DNA of 40,877 nt. Origin: Desulfotignum sp. Lineage in GTDB: Bacteria; Desulfobacterota; Desulfobacteria; Desulfobacterales; Desulfobacteraceae. How positions within the stretch are numbered: the stretch's first letter is position 1; the number at the start of each line of letters is the position of its first letter. Below are positions 1 through 9,899 of this stretch, in pieces. The notes beneath the pieces are model-generated. The model worked only from the letters and a program-made list of their open reading frames with translations. It was not told the origin of the DNA and did no database searches. The position numbers were made by a program, and so were the translations under genes. Location of the stretch: positions 1-40,877 of the forward strand of contig JAABUD010000157.1 of the NCBI GenBank assembly GCA_011389555.1. The letters are read 5' to 3'.

Positions 1-29
1 AAGCTACCCCCCAAGCTACCCCCCAAGCT
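1..29 (+). repeat. 12-bp tandem repeat, 2.4 copies, in frame
   Basis: AAGCTACCCCCC occurs at 1-12 and 13-24 and restarts at 25-29. It lies in frame within the partial winged-helix gene and encodes repeated Ala-Thr-Pro-Gln. The array may extend upstream of the window. A unit length divisible by three lets copy number vary without a frameshift. Confidence 0.8.
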
Positions 30-233
30 GAAAAGGTGAGCAGCATACTCGATTTTTGTCAAACCCCCCGGACCAGAGAAGAAATTCAAATTTTTATGAA
101 GATAAAAGACAGAAAGTATTTTAAGAAAAATTTTCTCCAGCCATTATTGGAAAAAGGGGTTCTGTCCCAGACAATTCCGGACAAACCAAGCAGCCCGAAC
201 CAAAAATATTATACAAACAAAGAGAAAAAATAG
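1..233 (+). CDS. C-terminal fragment of a winged-helix / AlbA-type ATP-binding protein (5' end outside window)
   Basis: The frame is open from the first bases of the window through the stop at 231-233, so the gene begins upstream; the GTG at 36 is only an internal codon. The visible part encodes an ATPQ repeat followed by a short winged-helix-like tail with TPRTREEIQ, DRKYFKKN and TIPDKPSSPNQKYY. This tail is familiar from the C-termini of AlbA_2/RecG-like ATP-binding proteins and some Fic proteins, which are often accessory genes in type I restriction loci. Its stop codon directly abuts the hsdM start (TAG-ATG), so the two are very likely co-transcribed. The exact family cannot be fixed without the N-terminus. 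Confidence 0.7.
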   Translation, partial: ATPQATPQAEKVSSILDFCQTPRTREEIQIFMKIKDRKYFKKNFLQPLLEKGVLSQTIPDKPSSPNQKYYTNKEKK

Positions 234-1715
234 ATGAACAACACGGCAAGCATTGTTTCAAGAGTCTGGAGTTTCTGCCACACACTGCGGGATGATGGCG
301 TCAGTTACGGCGATTATCTGGAGCAGCTCACCTATCTGCTGTTTCTCAAAATGGCAGATGAATATGGCAAAATTTACCAAAAAGATGCCGGGATCCCGGA
401 CGAATACAACTGGGAAAGCCTGAAAACCAGAAAAGGCGCGGACCTCGAATCCCATTACATCACGTTGCTCAGGGCCCTGGGGAAGCAGAAAGGCATGATC
501 GGCCAGATTTTTGTCAAATCCCAGAACCAGATCCAGGACCCGGCCAAGCTGTATAAGATCATCCACATGATCGATGCGGAAAACTGGATCATGATGGGCG
601 CGGACGTCAAGGGGGATATCTACGAGGGCCTGCTGGAAAAAAATGCCGAAGACGTGAAAAGCGGAGCCGGGCAGTATTTTACCCCCAGGCCGCTGATCCG
701 GGCCATGGTGGAATGTGTCCGGCCCGAACCGGCAAAGACCATTGCCGACCCGGCCTGCGGCACGGGCGGGTTCTTTCTGGCGGCTTATGATTTTTTAGTC
801 AACGCATACAGCCTGGATAAAGACCAGAAAAAGTTTTTGAAGAATCACACCTTTTTCGGCAACGAGATCGTGGCCAATACCCGCCGTCTGGCATTGATGA
901 ACTGTTTTTTACACAATATCGGGGAGATTACCGGTGAGTCCGCCATATCCCCCAATGATGCACTGATTGCCGATACCGGGGTCCGGTACGACTATGTCCT
1001 GACCAATCCGCCGTTCGGCAAAAAAAGCAGCGTCACCATCACCAACGGCCGGGGCAGACAGGAAAAAGAGGATCTGCGCTATAACCGGCAGGATTTCTGG
1101 GCCACTACCTCCAACAAGCAGCTCAATTTTGTCCAGCACGTCCGCACCATGCTGAACATCACCGGCCGGGCGGCCGTGGTGGTTCCGGACAATGTGCTTT
1201 TCGAAGGGGGTGCCGGTGAAACCGTGCGGCGAAAGCTCCTTGAAAATACCGACCTGCACACCATCTTACGGCTTCCCACCGGCATATTTTACGCCCAGGG
1301 GGTCAAGGCCAACGTGATCTTTTTCGACAACAAACCTGCCGCCAAAGACCCCTGGACCCGGGAGGTCTGGTTTTATGATTTCAGAACCAACGTCCATTTC
1401 ACCAAAAAGAAACACCTGATGGCATATGGTGATCTGAAAGATTTCATTGCCTGCTACAACCCGCAAAACCGCCACCAGCGCAAACAAACCTGGTCGGAAG
1501 ACACCCCTGACGGCCGGTGGCGCAGATTCAGCTATGAAGAGATTATCGGGCGTGACAAAACCAGCCTGGATATCTTCTGGATCAGGGATCAAAGCCTGGC
1601 GGATCTGGACAACCTGCCTGATCCGGATGTACTGGCCGAAGAGATCATTGAAAACCTTGAAGCCGGTGTGGAAAGTTTCAAGCAGATCATGGAATCGATC
1701 AATGGAAATCATTGA
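234..1715 (+). CDS. hsdM: Type I restriction-modification DNA methyltransferase, M subunit
   Basis: The 493-residue product is a full-length HsdM. An N-terminal helical HsdM_N domain covers roughly residues 5-130 and the N6-adenine methylase domain follows. The SAM-binding motif DPACGTGG starts near residue 172, and the catalytic NPPF of N6-adenine methylases lies at about 258-261. HsdM methylates adenine in a bipartite site chosen by HsdS, and HsdR adds cleavage. The start is set by the preceding stop codon, which it touches. Oddly, no HsdS gene follows: only a four-codon ORF and a short non-coding stretch lie before an unrelated minus-strand gene. HsdM without HsdS normally has no target specificity, so this copy is orphaned or uses an HsdS encoded elsewhere. 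Confidence 0.93.
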   Translation: MNNTASIVSRVWSFCHTLRDDGVSYGDYLEQLTYLLFLKMADEYGKIYQKDAGIPDEYNWESLKTRKGADLESHYITLLRALGKQKGMIGQIFVKSQNQIQDPAKLYKIIHMIDAENWIMMGADVKGDIYEGLLEKNAEDVKSGAGQYFTPRPLIRAMVECVRPEPAKTIADPACGTGGFFLAAYDFLVNAYSLDKDQKKFLKNHTFFGNEIVANTRRLALMNCFLHNIGEITGESAISPNDALIADTGVRYDYVLTNPPFGKKSSVTITNGRGRQEKEDLRYNRQDFWATTSNKQLNFVQHVRTMLNITGRAAVVVPDNVLFEGGAGETVRRKLLENTDLHTILRLPTGIFYAQGVKANVIFFDNKPAAKDPWTREVWFYDFRTNVHFTKKKHLMAYGDLKDFIACYNPQNRHQRKQTWSEDTPDGRWRRFSYEEIIGRDKTSLDIFWIRDQSLADLDNLPDPDVLAEEIIENLEAGVESFKQIMESINGNH

Positions 1716-1794
1716 GGTAACGATGGGACACCGTTGAACCACTCAGATTTTATTTCCATCGAATTCGATGGGATCAGAGGGTGTCGTCAATTTT

Positions 1795-1840
1795 ACAGGG
1801 CTTCTCCAAGTATCGGATCAGACACTTGGAAAAATCCTGT
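1795..1840 (-). terminator. Interrupted hairpin after the 5-FCL gene
   Basis: ACAGG (1795-1799) and TCCAAGT (1805-1811) pair with ACTTGGA (1824-1830) and CCTGT (1836-1840). The result is an interrupted 12-bp stem immediately downstream of the minus-strand stop codon at 1841. On the minus strand the far arm is followed by AAAATTG, so there is no T-run and the terminator call is tentative. Confidence 0.4.
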
Positions 1841-2428
1841 TTATATCTTGTATATAATCCGCTTGTCCGTGATGATGATGTCCACGGTGTGTTTTCTGGA
1901 ATCCATCTGGATCTGCTCCACGATCTGCTCTTCAAAGGCAAGGGAGACCTTTCGGCAGGTTTCGGGCAGCCGGGTGATCAGGCGGGTGTAATAATTGTTG
2001 CCCAATCCGATGCGGCCCCCTTTGTCATCAAATGCCAGTCCCGGAATAAACGCGATGTCAATATCGTCCAGAGGGACTTTTTTGCATTTTTCCGGGTCCG
2101 GTTCCAGTATGTCGTTTTTGTTCAAGACCAGATCCTTGTCATAGTCTGATATTTTACAAAGATTGAACACATTTTTCGTATCTGTAAACACCGGCAGGAC
2201 GATCGCTTTTTCAATATCAAGGGCTTTTCGGATGATCGGCTCCATGGGAATCTGATCATTGCCGGATACATTCATGAAAGATATCTGGGCTTCTCTGAAA
2301 TTGGCAAACTCAAACACCTGGGTCTGAATCCGATGATATTTGGCTTCAAGCTCGGGTTTGGTGAATTCATCCAATTTTTCAGCCACCTGTGCCAAGATAC
2401 AGCTGCTTGCGTTTTTCACCTCTTCCAT
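1841..2428 (-). CDS. 5-formyltetrahydrofolate cyclo-ligase
   Basis: The 195-residue protein has the length and C-terminal signature of the 5-FCL/MTHFS family: an IPGLAFDDKGGRIGLGNNYY segment near residue 135, where the family consensus is PGxAFDxxGxRxGxGxGYYDR. The enzyme uses ATP to convert 5-formyl-THF to 5,10-methenyl-THF in the cytoplasm, recycling an inhibitory folate by-product. The usual second Gly of GxGYYD is Asn here and the Asp is Thr, so the active-site loop is slightly divergent. It is a single gene, divergent from serS, with a promoter-like region at 2472-2497. The assignment is fairly secure; activity is inferred. Confidence 0.85.
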   Translation of the reverse strand: MEEVKNASSCILAQVAEKLDEFTKPELEAKYHRIQTQVFEFANFREAQISFMNVSGNDQIPMEPIIRKALDIEKAIVLPVFTDTKNVFNLCKISDYDKDLVLNKNDILEPDPEKCKKVPLDDIDIAFIPGLAFDDKGGRIGLGNNYYTRLITRLPETCRKVSLAFEEQIVEQIQMDSRKHTVDIIITDKRIIYKI

Positions 2429-2471
2429 AATCTTTTTCCCTTATGATTCCAAAAAAAAAATTTTCCAGAAT

Positions 2472-2497
2472 ATTATACACAAGTCGCCGATTGTCAA
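2472..2497 (-). promoter_or_regulatory. Candidate promoter for the 5-FCL gene
   Basis: On the minus strand a perfect TTGACA (complement of 2492-2497) is followed by a perfect TATAAT (complement of 2472-2477), about 45 bp upstream of the ATG. The 14-bp spacing is shorter than the usual 16-18, so the real -10 may instead overlap the following AATATT. Confidence 0.45.
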
Positions 2498-2588
2498 CCT
2501 GCAATAATCCATTGACTGTTCACAAGTGCCATGTTATTTGATTCTTTGGAAAAGAAAGCCTTGACATGACAATATGAGAAGGAAAAAA

Positions 2589-3869
2589 ATGCTGGATCTG
2601 AAATATATTATCACCCATCTGGACACGGTTCAAAAAGGCATGGAAAAACGCAATGCACCCATTGATTTTTCAGCTCTTTTTGAAAATGAAGAAAAAAGGA
2701 AAACACGACTGCTGGAAATCGAACAGTTGCGCCATCAGCGCAATGTGGTCTCCGATGACATCGCAAAAATGAAACGGGCCGGCCAGGATGCCCAGCCAAG
2801 CATCGAAAAGATGCGGGCCGTCTCGGAAACCATTAAAAACCTGGACCAGGACCTGGCTGAAGTCGAAACCGCCATCCAGTCATTTTTGATCACCCTGCCC
2901 AACCTGCCCCATGATGATGTGCCCCAGGGCAGAGACGATACGGAAAACCGGCTGGAAAAAACCTGTGGCACGCCCCGGCAATTCGACTTTCCGGTCCAGG
3001 ATCATGCCGATATCGGAGAACGCTTGGGGATTCTGGATCTGGGCAGGGCCGCCAAACTGGCCGGATCACGATTTCCGCTGTACATGGGATCCGGCGCCCG
3101 CCTGGAACGGGCCCTGATCAATTTCATGCTGGACATTCATACCCGGGAACATGGGTACAAGGAAACCCTTCCCCCGTTCATCGTCAACCGCACCACCATG
3201 ACCGGCACGGGCCAGCTGCCCAAATTCGAGGAAGACCTGTTCAAACTCGAGGGACTGGACTATTTCCTGATCCCCACCTCGGAAGTACCCGTGACCAATA
3301 TCTATGCCGGCGAAATGCTGGCGGAAGCGGATCTGCCCTGTAAATTCACGGCCTACACCCCCTGCTTCCGGTCCGAAGCCGGTTCCTATGGCCGGGATAC
3401 CAAAGGACTGATCCGGCAGCACCAGTTCAACAAGGTGGAAATGGTGAAACTCACCACCCCGGAATCGTCCTTTGATGAGCTGGAATCCCTGCTGGCCAAT
3501 GCCGAGACCATTCTTCAGCGTCTGGAACTTCCCTATCAGGTCCTGACGCTTTGCACCGGGGATTTGGGATTTTCCGCCACCAAAACCTATGATATCGAGG
3601 TGTGGATGCCGGGGCAGGACAAATACAGAGAAATCTCGTCTTGCAGCAACTGCCTGGATTTTCAGTCACGCCGGGCCAACATCCGGTTCAAGCGGGAGAA
3701 TGTGAAAAAACCGGAATTCTGCCATACCCTGAACGGGTCCGGGCTGGCAGTGGGCAGAACCTTTGCCGCCATCCTTGAAAACTATCAGCAGCCCGACGGA
3801 ACCGTCATCATTCCCGAAGTGCTGATCCCTTACATGGGAGGTCAAGAAACGATCAAACATGAAAACTGA
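2589..3869 (+). CDS. serS: Seryl-tRNA synthetase
   Basis: A class II aminoacyl-tRNA synthetase charging tRNA-Ser and tRNA-Sec with serine. The N-terminal coiled-coil tRNA-binding arm covers about residues 1-105 (MLDLKYI start, then a heptad-rich segment with RHQRN). The catalytic core shows motif 2 ([20 protein letters not shown]) and motif 3 ([18 protein letters not shown]). I prefer the ATG at 2589 over the in-frame ATG at 2574: AGAAGGA at 2577-2583 is a good ribosome-binding site for it, and the family normally begins MLDLK. The gene overlaps thrC by 11 bp, which suggests translational coupling. Length (426 aa) is normal. Confidence 0.97.
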   Translation: MLDLKYIITHLDTVQKGMEKRNAPIDFSALFENEEKRKTRLLEIEQLRHQRNVVSDDIAKMKRAGQDAQPSIEKMRAVSETIKNLDQDLAEVETAIQSFLITLPNLPHDDVPQGRDDTENRLEKTCGTPRQFDFPVQDHADIGERLGILDLGRAAKLAGSRFPLYMGSGARLERALINFMLDIHTREHGYKETLPPFIVNRTTMTGTGQLPKFEEDLFKLEGLDYFLIPTSEVPVTNIYAGEMLAEADLPCKFTAYTPCFRSEAGSYGRDTKGLIRQHQFNKVEMVKLTTPESSFDELESLLANAETILQRLELPYQVLTLCTGDLGFSATKTYDIEVWMPGQDKYREISSCSNCLDFQSRRANIRFKRENVKKPEFCHTLNGSGLAVGRTFAAILENYQQPDGTVIIPEVLIPYMGGQETIKHEN

Positions 3870-5367
3870 CCTGTTCCCCGAACATATCCGGCCCCATCTC
3901 ATTCCTCAGCCCAAAGGGGAACTGTATTACCAGTGCCTGGGCTGCGGCGCACAGCATTCCGTGAAAAAACTGCTGTATGTGTGTCCTGAATGCAATGCCG
4001 TGCTGATGATCCAGAACCGTCATGAAAAGGATCTGCACAAACTGCCGGGCACCCTGTGGCAGCAGATATTCGATTATCGAAAGATGCTGAAGATCCCCGC
4101 GTTAAAAGGGATTTACCGGTATCACGAATTCATCGGCCCCATACTGCCGCTGGAGTCCATTCTCTATCTGGGAGAAGGCCATACGCCCCAGGTGGAAGCC
4201 TCTGCATTTCTCCAGGAAAAGGTCGGGCTCCGGTTTTTCTATAAAAATGACGGCCAGAATCCCAGTGCCTCTTTCAAAGACCGGGGCATGGCCTCGGCCT
4301 TGTCCAGTATCAAGTATCTCATCGATCAGGGGCTGGTATCGGATGTGATTGCCGTGTGCGCGTCCACGGGAGACACCTCGGCGGCCGCGGCTCTGTACGC
4401 ATCCTACTTAGGTCCTTTGATCAAGTCCGCCGTGCTGCTGCCCCACAAGAAAGTCACGGCCCAGCAGCTGTCACAGCCCCTGGGCAGCGGGGCCAATGTA
4501 TTTGAAATCCCCGGGGTGTTCGATGACTGCATGAAGGTGGTGGAACATCTGTCCACCCGGTATCCCGTGGCCCTGCTCAATTCCAAAAATGCCTGGCGGA
4601 TTCTGGGCCAGGAATCCTATTCCTATGAAATCGCCCAGGACTTTGACTGGGACATGACCCATACGGCCGTGGTGGTGCCCATCGGCAATGCCGGCAATAT
4701 TTCCGCCGTCATGAACGGATTCCTGAAATTTTTCAGGGCCGGCATCATCGACCGGCTGCCCAAAATCATCGGGGTCCAGTCGGAACATGCGGATCCCGTG
4801 TATCAGTATTATCTGGAACCGGACAAGACCCGCCGGGTGTACACCCCGGTGAATACCCGGCCCAGTGTGGCCCAGGCCGCCATGATCGGCAATCCGGTCT
4901 CCATGCCCCGGGTGGTGGCCATTGCCGAAGAATACAACATTGCCTCCGGCCAGGATCATGTGTTTTTTGTCCAGGTGACGGAACAGGCCATCATGGACTG
5001 GCAGCTCACTGCCAATCAGAACGGTCACATTGCCTGTACCCAGGGCGGCGAATGCCTGGCAGGTCTAGTCAAAGCCAAAGCCATGGGCCTGGTCGCCCTG
5101 AACGAAACCGTTGTGCTGGATGCCACGGCCCATGCCATCAAATTTTCCGAGTTCCAGGACCTGTATTTCAAAAACCGGATCCCGGAACCCTATCATATCA
5201 TGCCGGACCCGGAACGGGTGAACCTGCCGGAACTGATCTCTCCGGACAACCCCGATCTGATCCCGTCCCAGGAAAAACGTCTGGAACAATCGGAATTTGC
5301 GCAGTTTGTTCAGGATATTGCCCAGAAAATCGCGCAAAAAATGGACCTGGCCCCTGTTGATAAATGA
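3859..5367 (+). CDS. thrC: Threonine synthase
   Basis: A PLP-dependent enzyme that converts O-phosphohomoserine to threonine in the cytoplasm. The 502-residue protein starts with a zinc-ribbon-like segment (CLGCG near residue 27, then CPEC) typical of the longer threonine synthases. The fold-type II core follows, with the PLP lysine in PSASFKDRG (K140), an STGDTSAA phosphate-binding region and [11 protein letters not shown]. It begins inside the end of serS and ends overlapping the start of the next gene (ATGA), so serS, thrC, the LysM protein and probably the TPR lipoprotein form one transcript. Confidence 0.95.
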   Translation: MKTDLFPEHIRPHLIPQPKGELYYQCLGCGAQHSVKKLLYVCPECNAVLMIQNRHEKDLHKLPGTLWQQIFDYRKMLKIPALKGIYRYHEFIGPILPLESILYLGEGHTPQVEASAFLQEKVGLRFFYKNDGQNPSASFKDRGMASALSSIKYLIDQGLVSDVIAVCASTGDTSAAAALYASYLGPLIKSAVLLPHKKVTAQQLSQPLGSGANVFEIPGVFDDCMKVVEHLSTRYPVALLNSKNAWRILGQESYSYEIAQDFDWDMTHTAVVVPIGNAGNISAVMNGFLKFFRAGIIDRLPKIIGVQSEHADPVYQYYLEPDKTRRVYTPVNTRPSVAQAAMIGNPVSMPRVVAIAEEYNIASGQDHVFFVQVTEQAIMDWQLTANQNGHIACTQGGECLAGLVKAKAMGLVALNETVVLDATAHAIKFSEFQDLYFKNRIPEPYHIMPDPERVNLPELISPDNPDLIPSQEKRLEQSEFAQFVQDIAQKIAQKMDLAPVDK

Positions 5368-6794
5368 AACGAACTGAAATCAAATGCCTGGCAGGCCTGG
5401 TTTGTATATTCCTTGCCATGTCGGGCGTGACTTCAGCCCTGGCTGCCCAGCGGATAAAAACATCTTATAAACACTACTCCATATTTACCTTTCAGGATAA
5501 AAATATCCTGTGCGAGCCCTATATTGTCCAGAAAAACGACTGGCTCTATAAAATTTTCAAGCAAAAAGGAGAGATCTCTGAACAGGATTTTCCTTTTTTC
5601 ATTACCATTTTCAAACAGCTCAATCCCGACATTCACAACATCGATGCCATTGCTGCCGGCGCCCGGATACTGATCCCGTTACAAGTAGTGAACAAACAGG
5701 ACTTTACGCCGGACCCTGACGGCATGGTGAAGGTGCCCGTGGTGGAATTTCAAGACCGGACAACCCTTCCCGGTCCGGGATCACAGATCAGAGAATACAC
5801 CATTGCCCCCGGTGACACGGTATCCAGACTCATGGACCGGGCATTTTTGAAAAAAGGCGGGGGCATCACTTCCGAAGGCCGGGATCTTTTCTATCAGCTC
5901 AACCCCCACATCAAAAGCATTCACCGGGTTCACCCGGGGGACCGGATCAAGCTCCCGGCCCCGTCTCTGCCGCACCGGACCCCGGAACCGCTGCTTTTCG
6001 AGGACACCACCCGCGCCCCGGTGTCCGTTGAACAGATACAGCATTTGCAGCGATATGCGGCCGCCATCCACAGCACACTGGTTCACCGCGGCAAACTGTA
6101 CTTTCCCGGCCGAAACGGGGGAAAAGAGGTGGAGCTGGACCTTTCCCGGACACCGCTGATCGAAACCGGGGATTTGAATGAAAAAATCCTGCTGGTGCCG
6201 GACCATCCCCTGGGCGGGGGACAACTGCTCGACGAAAGGATGCGCCAGACCATTGCTTCCTACTGGCACCGGGTGAAAATCCAATCCATTGAAACGGTGA
6301 TCCGGCAGCGGGTGAAAACGACGAGAGGAATGGACATGCCAGACGGCCATTTGTCCGAGTCATGGATTGCGGACATCCTGTCTGACACGCAGTTTGAATA
6401 TTTTCCAGAAGAAACCATCCGGTTTCAATTGAATCACATCCCGGTATCCGTGGTGATGGACCGTGTCAAAAGGCCGGATGGTCCAGATCTGGTGCTCAAT
6501 TTCGGCATTGTTTATGGACAGGGAATCTTTGCGCTCCAGGAGGCGGGATTCGAGGTCCTGTCCTTTTCTGTCCGGAGCTCCATCAACGACCAGATACACC
6601 ATCTGCTGTCCGCTTTGGGCTACCGCGTGTGGCAGGACCCCGCGTTCACCCACAAAGGCACCGTGGAAACCCTGACAGGCATCTATGGAGAACAACCGGA
6701 AAACCGCCTGTTCATCTCTTTTTTTTCATTGACACCGGATGCCCAATCTTTTCTGGAAACCCGGCAGATCCGATATGTGTTTCTCAAACCATGA
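5364..6794 (+). CDS. Exported protein with two LysM-like segments
   Basis: The 476-residue product begins with a signal peptide (about residues 1-28, ending SALAAQ). Two LysM-like segments follow. The first, about residues 50-115, has PYIVQKNDWLYKIF, QLNPDI and ILIPL. The second, about 140-205, has YTIAPGDTVSRLMDRAF, QLNPHI and RIKLPAP. LysM modules bind glycan of peptidoglycan, so a periplasmic or cell-wall-associated role is expected. The remaining half has no family I recognise; it reads like a globular domain with alternating strands and helices and no catalytic motif. The ATGA overlap with thrC indicates coupled translation. The neighbouring TPR lipoprotein and pilus operon hint at an envelope role, which is inference only. 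Confidence 0.75.
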   Translation: MKRTEIKCLAGLVCIFLAMSGVTSALAAQRIKTSYKHYSIFTFQDKNILCEPYIVQKNDWLYKIFKQKGEISEQDFPFFITIFKQLNPDIHNIDAIAAGARILIPLQVVNKQDFTPDPDGMVKVPVVEFQDRTTLPGPGSQIREYTIAPGDTVSRLMDRAFLKKGGGITSEGRDLFYQLNPHIKSIHRVHPGDRIKLPAPSLPHRTPEPLLFEDTTRAPVSVEQIQHLQRYAAAIHSTLVHRGKLYFPGRNGGKEVELDLSRTPLIETGDLNEKILLVPDHPLGGGQLLDERMRQTIASYWHRVKIQSIETVIRQRVKTTRGMDMPDGHLSESWIADILSDTQFEYFPEETIRFQLNHIPVSVVMDRVKRPDGPDLVLNFGIVYGQGIFALQEAGFEVLSFSVRSSINDQIHHLLSALGYRVWQDPAFTHKGTVETLTGIYGEQPENRLFISFFSLTPDAQSFLETRQIRYVFLKP

Positions 6795-6813
6795 ACCGAC
6801 ACAAGGATGACCC

Positions 6814-7563
6814 ATGAAGCTGCCCCTGATATGCATTGTTCTGCTTGGTCTGACCATCGGTGCCTGTACCGGCACCGCCACAAACGATGCCCGGCTGGCG
6901 GGTGCGGTGAAAACCCAGGGGGATGCCTTCCTGCTCCAGGGAGAGTATACCGCGGCCCTGTCCACGCTGCTGGAGGCCCGCAAAATGCGACCGGATGATC
7001 CATACCTGCTCAACAGCCTGGGACTGGCCTATATGGGAAAAAAAAGAGATGATCTGGCCATCCCTGTTTTCAAAGAAGCCCTGGATCTGAAACCCGATTA
7101 TACCGAAGCCCTGAACAACCTGGGGGTTGCCTATCTGCGCCAGAAAAAGTGGGATATGGCCATCTTTGCCTTTAAAAAGGTGCTGGAAGACCTGTTATAT
7201 CCCACTCCCCAGTTTCCCATGTCCAACCTGGGATGGGCCTATCTGGAAAAACGAAATTACATCCAGGCGGAATCCTGGTTTTCACAGGCACTGGATGCAT
7301 CGCCCGTATTTATGACACCCGCCCATGGGCTGTCCCGGGTCCTTCTTGAAACCGGGCGGGAAAATGAGGCCGTCCAGTTTTTGAAGGCCCGGCTTATTGA
7401 GTATCCGGAAACCGCGATTCTGCATGCGGACCTGGCCCGGGCTTATGAGGCACAAGGACGGACAGATGACGCGAGGCAATCCTGGCAGAATGTGCTGCAT
7501 TATGCCAAAGGGAATGCTGAATTGAAAAAAACCGCCACCGAGCGCCTGTCCGCTTTAGACTAA
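6814..7563 (+). CDS. TPR-repeat lipoprotein, PilF/PilW-like
   Basis: The 249-residue protein has a lipoprotein signal ending in GLTIGAC, with the lipidated cysteine at C18. Four to six tetratricopeptide repeats follow, visible as LLNSLGLAYMGKKRDDLA, ALNNLGVAYLRQKKWDMA, MSNLGWAYLEKRNYIQAE and LHADLARAYEAQGRTDDA. Length and layout fit PilF/PilW, the outer-membrane pilotin that places and multimerises the PilQ secretin. The stop lies one base from the stop of convergent pilQ, and that position supports the pilotin idea. AAGGA at 6803-6807 supports the chosen ATG. TPR lipoproteins are common, so the pilotin role is inferred from context. Confidence 0.75.
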   Translation: MKLPLICIVLLGLTIGACTGTATNDARLAGAVKTQGDAFLLQGEYTAALSTLLEARKMRPDDPYLLNSLGLAYMGKKRDDLAIPVFKEALDLKPDYTEALNNLGVAYLRQKKWDMAIFAFKKVLEDLLYPTPQFPMSNLGWAYLEKRNYIQAESWFSQALDASPVFMTPAHGLSRVLLETGRENEAVQFLKARLIEYPETAILHADLARAYEAQGRTDDARQSWQNVLHYAKGNAELKKTATERLSALD

Positions 7564-7564
7564 A

Positions 7565-9898
7565 CTAATCTGATCTGCGGGCGGGGTTCCGTTTCTGTTC
7601 CAGTTGAACAATGGACGGGGTCAGGAAAATCAGCAGTTCATTTCGATTGTCTTCCTTACTATTGGTACCAAAAAGTATTTTGCCAATGATCGGTATGCCG
7701 GACAAAAAAGGGAGACCATCGTCATTATCGGTTTTTGTCGTTTTGACAACACCACCGATCACCACGGTGTCATTATCATTCACGAGCAGTTCCGTCTTGG
7801 CTTCATTCGTAGACAGGTAAGCTTCACCCGAACTGGTTTCTCCAGCAATATCATTTTTCATCAAAGATACCTGCATGGAAATGCGTTCATCCGGGGTCAC
7901 ATGGGGTGTAACGACCAGTTCCAGATTGATTTCTTTGAATTCAGTCGAAACCTCACTGTCTTCCACCACCTGATACGGATATTCCAACCCCTGTTTTATC
8001 TTGGCTTCTTTGTTATCCAGGGTCAATATGCGTGGAGAGGATACAATTCTGACTTCTCCCCTGGCTTCTGATGCGGCCAGTTTTGCGTTCAATGCCAGCC
8101 GGGAGGAACCAAAGAGCCGGAAAAACGAAAAATCTCCGCTCATCCCCCCGTCCCCGGTGGGGGAATTCACGGAGACATTCATATCATTGACAAACCCGGA
8201 AGAGATCGCGGGATCCGTGGTCAGGTTCCAGCCGATGCCGATATCCCTGGAAAATTCTTTGGTGACTTCCACAATTTTGGCTTCAATCATGATCTGGGGG
8301 GTCACGGTATCCAGACGGTAAATCATCTCCTGAATCTGATCCACTGTCTCCCGGGTATCCGTCACAATGATCATGTTGCTGCGCTGATCCACGGAGATAT
8401 TTCCGCGCTCCGGCGTCAACAGGGTCGTGATATGGGGTTCGATCTCTGTTTTGGCATTGGAATAGCTGATGGGAATATATTCAGTGATCAGAGGCTCCAG
8501 GCTTTTTTTCTGTTCAAGGGCTTTTTTCTTTGCGGCAAAGGCTTCCTGCTCATCCTGTTCTTCCTGCTTCAGGGTCTGTATGGTGGCGATCCGCACCACA
8601 TCCCCTTCCATTTTCTTGCCCAGCCCGTTCATTTTCAATACCAGATCCAGTACCTGGTCCCAGGGGACCGGTTTTTCCAGGGACATGGTCACTTTGCCCT
8701 GAACATCCTGGTCTATCGCAAAATTCAGGCCGCTGACGCTTTTGAGAATCCGGAACACATTCTTGATATCGGTATCATAAAAATCCAGCTTGATTTTTTC
8801 GCCGACATATTTGGGCCGGGGGCCTGGAACGGGCGCAAAATCCAATGAATCATCCGGTGATTGTCCGGCCGTGATGGTTTCCAGCGAGGCCTCCGGCGCA
8901 CTCGGTGTTGTGCCGTTTTCCATTCCCGACAAGGCGGGAAAACCACTGTCCGGTGTATTTTCTTTTTCAAATTGCGGCAAATTCAGATCCGCCGGTTCAA
9001 ATTGCAGGGAGATCCGGTTGTGATCCTGAACAATCCGGAAAGGTACTTTTTCCCGGATCATTATTTCAACCTTTGTGTTTCGGGAATCCGCAGGATCGGG
9101 TTGCGGCAGAATGCGGTCGACCGCGGCATTGGATGACCGGGCATGTAAAAGCTGTTGATGGACCGCCGGGATCTGTGTGTCGTATAGAATCAACTCCAGC
9201 CGGGTATCTGTCTGCCAGAAGGTGTCATACCTCACCGGGTCTGTGGTGGTCACCCGGATATCAGAATGGCCGGCCCCGGTGGTGTTGAATTCAATATGGG
9301 TCATCTTTGCAGCCGTTGCCGGTTTCCGTGTGTCCGATGCGACTGACGATTCCGTGTCCATGGATGACGTGGCCGGTGCAGTGGATGCGAAACCATCCGG
9401 CAATTGTCGGGTTTCGATTTCCGGCCGGGTTTTATTCAAAACCACCTGCAACGCATTGTCTTTGGCCTCCACCACATACGGCAGGTCTTCATACAGCAAA
9501 ATCTCGATTTTAGCGGTTTCATTTTCCTGATCCGCATATCCGGTCCGGATGACCTGCACGGGATATTCAGCCTCTGCCGATGACTTGAACTCAGGCCCAA
9601 GCCGGGTACCCGGCAGGTAAATGGCAACGCCCAGCGGGAAATCCTGTTTAATGGCGGTATAGGCCGGTTTTGTCTCGGTTTCAATATGTATGAAAATCTG
9701 ATTGTCCGAGGTCGAAACCGCCACGTCACGAAGCTGATTGATCCGGTCTGCGGATTCTTCCTGAACCATGACATCACTGGTTACCGGCGTGTCGGATCTC
9801 AATGGTGCACACCCGGCTCCAATCGTCAAAACCAGCGTCAGCATCAGCATCCGGTCCAGTATCCACCCAATCATGGTGTCACGCTGAAAAAAAGCCAT
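7565..9898 (-). CDS. pilQ: Type IV pilus secretin PilQ
   Basis: The outer-membrane secretin ring through which type IV pili extend and retract. From the N-terminus the roughly 777-residue protein has a signal sequence ending in GAGC (possible lipobox, C30), two AMIN-type beta domains that bind peptidoglycan (about 50-330), a STN/N0 domain (DFYDTDIKNVFRILKSVSG), a secretin N1 domain, and the secretin beta-barrel with DNDDGLPFLSGIPIIGKILF near the C-terminus. I chose the ATG at 9898 because GGGGA lies five bases upstream; an in-frame ATG at 9910 overlaps the pilP stop region and is the alternative. It is the last gene of pilMNOPQ. Confidence 0.95.
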   Translation of the reverse strand: MAFFQRDTMIGWILDRMLMLTLVLTIGAGCAPLRSDTPVTSDVMVQEESADRINQLRDVAVSTSDNQIFIHIETETKPAYTAIKQDFPLGVAIYLPGTRLGPEFKSSAEAEYPVQVIRTGYADQENETAKIEILLYEDLPYVVEAKDNALQVVLNKTRPEIETRQLPDGFASTAPATSSMDTESSVASDTRKPATAAKMTHIEFNTTGAGHSDIRVTTTDPVRYDTFWQTDTRLELILYDTQIPAVHQQLLHARSSNAAVDRILPQPDPADSRNTKVEIMIREKVPFRIVQDHNRISLQFEPADLNLPQFEKENTPDSGFPALSGMENGTTPSAPEASLETITAGQSPDDSLDFAPVPGPRPKYVGEKIKLDFYDTDIKNVFRILKSVSGLNFAIDQDVQGKVTMSLEKPVPWDQVLDLVLKMNGLGKKMEGDVVRIATIQTLKQEEQDEQEAFAAKKKALEQKKSLEPLITEYIPISYSNAKTEIEPHITTLLTPERGNISVDQRSNMIIVTDTRETVDQIQEMIYRLDTVTPQIMIEAKIVEVTKEFSRDIGIGWNLTTDPAISSGFVNDMNVSVNSPTGDGGMSGDFSFFRLFGSSRLALNAKLAASEARGEVRIVSSPRILTLDNKEAKIKQGLEYPYQVVEDSEVSTEFKEINLELVVTPHVTPDERISMQVSLMKNDIAGETSSGEAYLSTNEAKTELLVNDNDTVVIGGVVKTTKTDNDDGLPFLSGIPIIGKILFGTNSKEDNRNELLIFLTPSIVQLEQKRNPARRSD

Positions 9899-9899
9899 A

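Noticed and set aside
1734-1991. Plus-strand frame after hsdM as a possible hsdS remnant
   Set aside because: The translation has no HsdS features and most of it is antisense to the cyclo-ligase gene.
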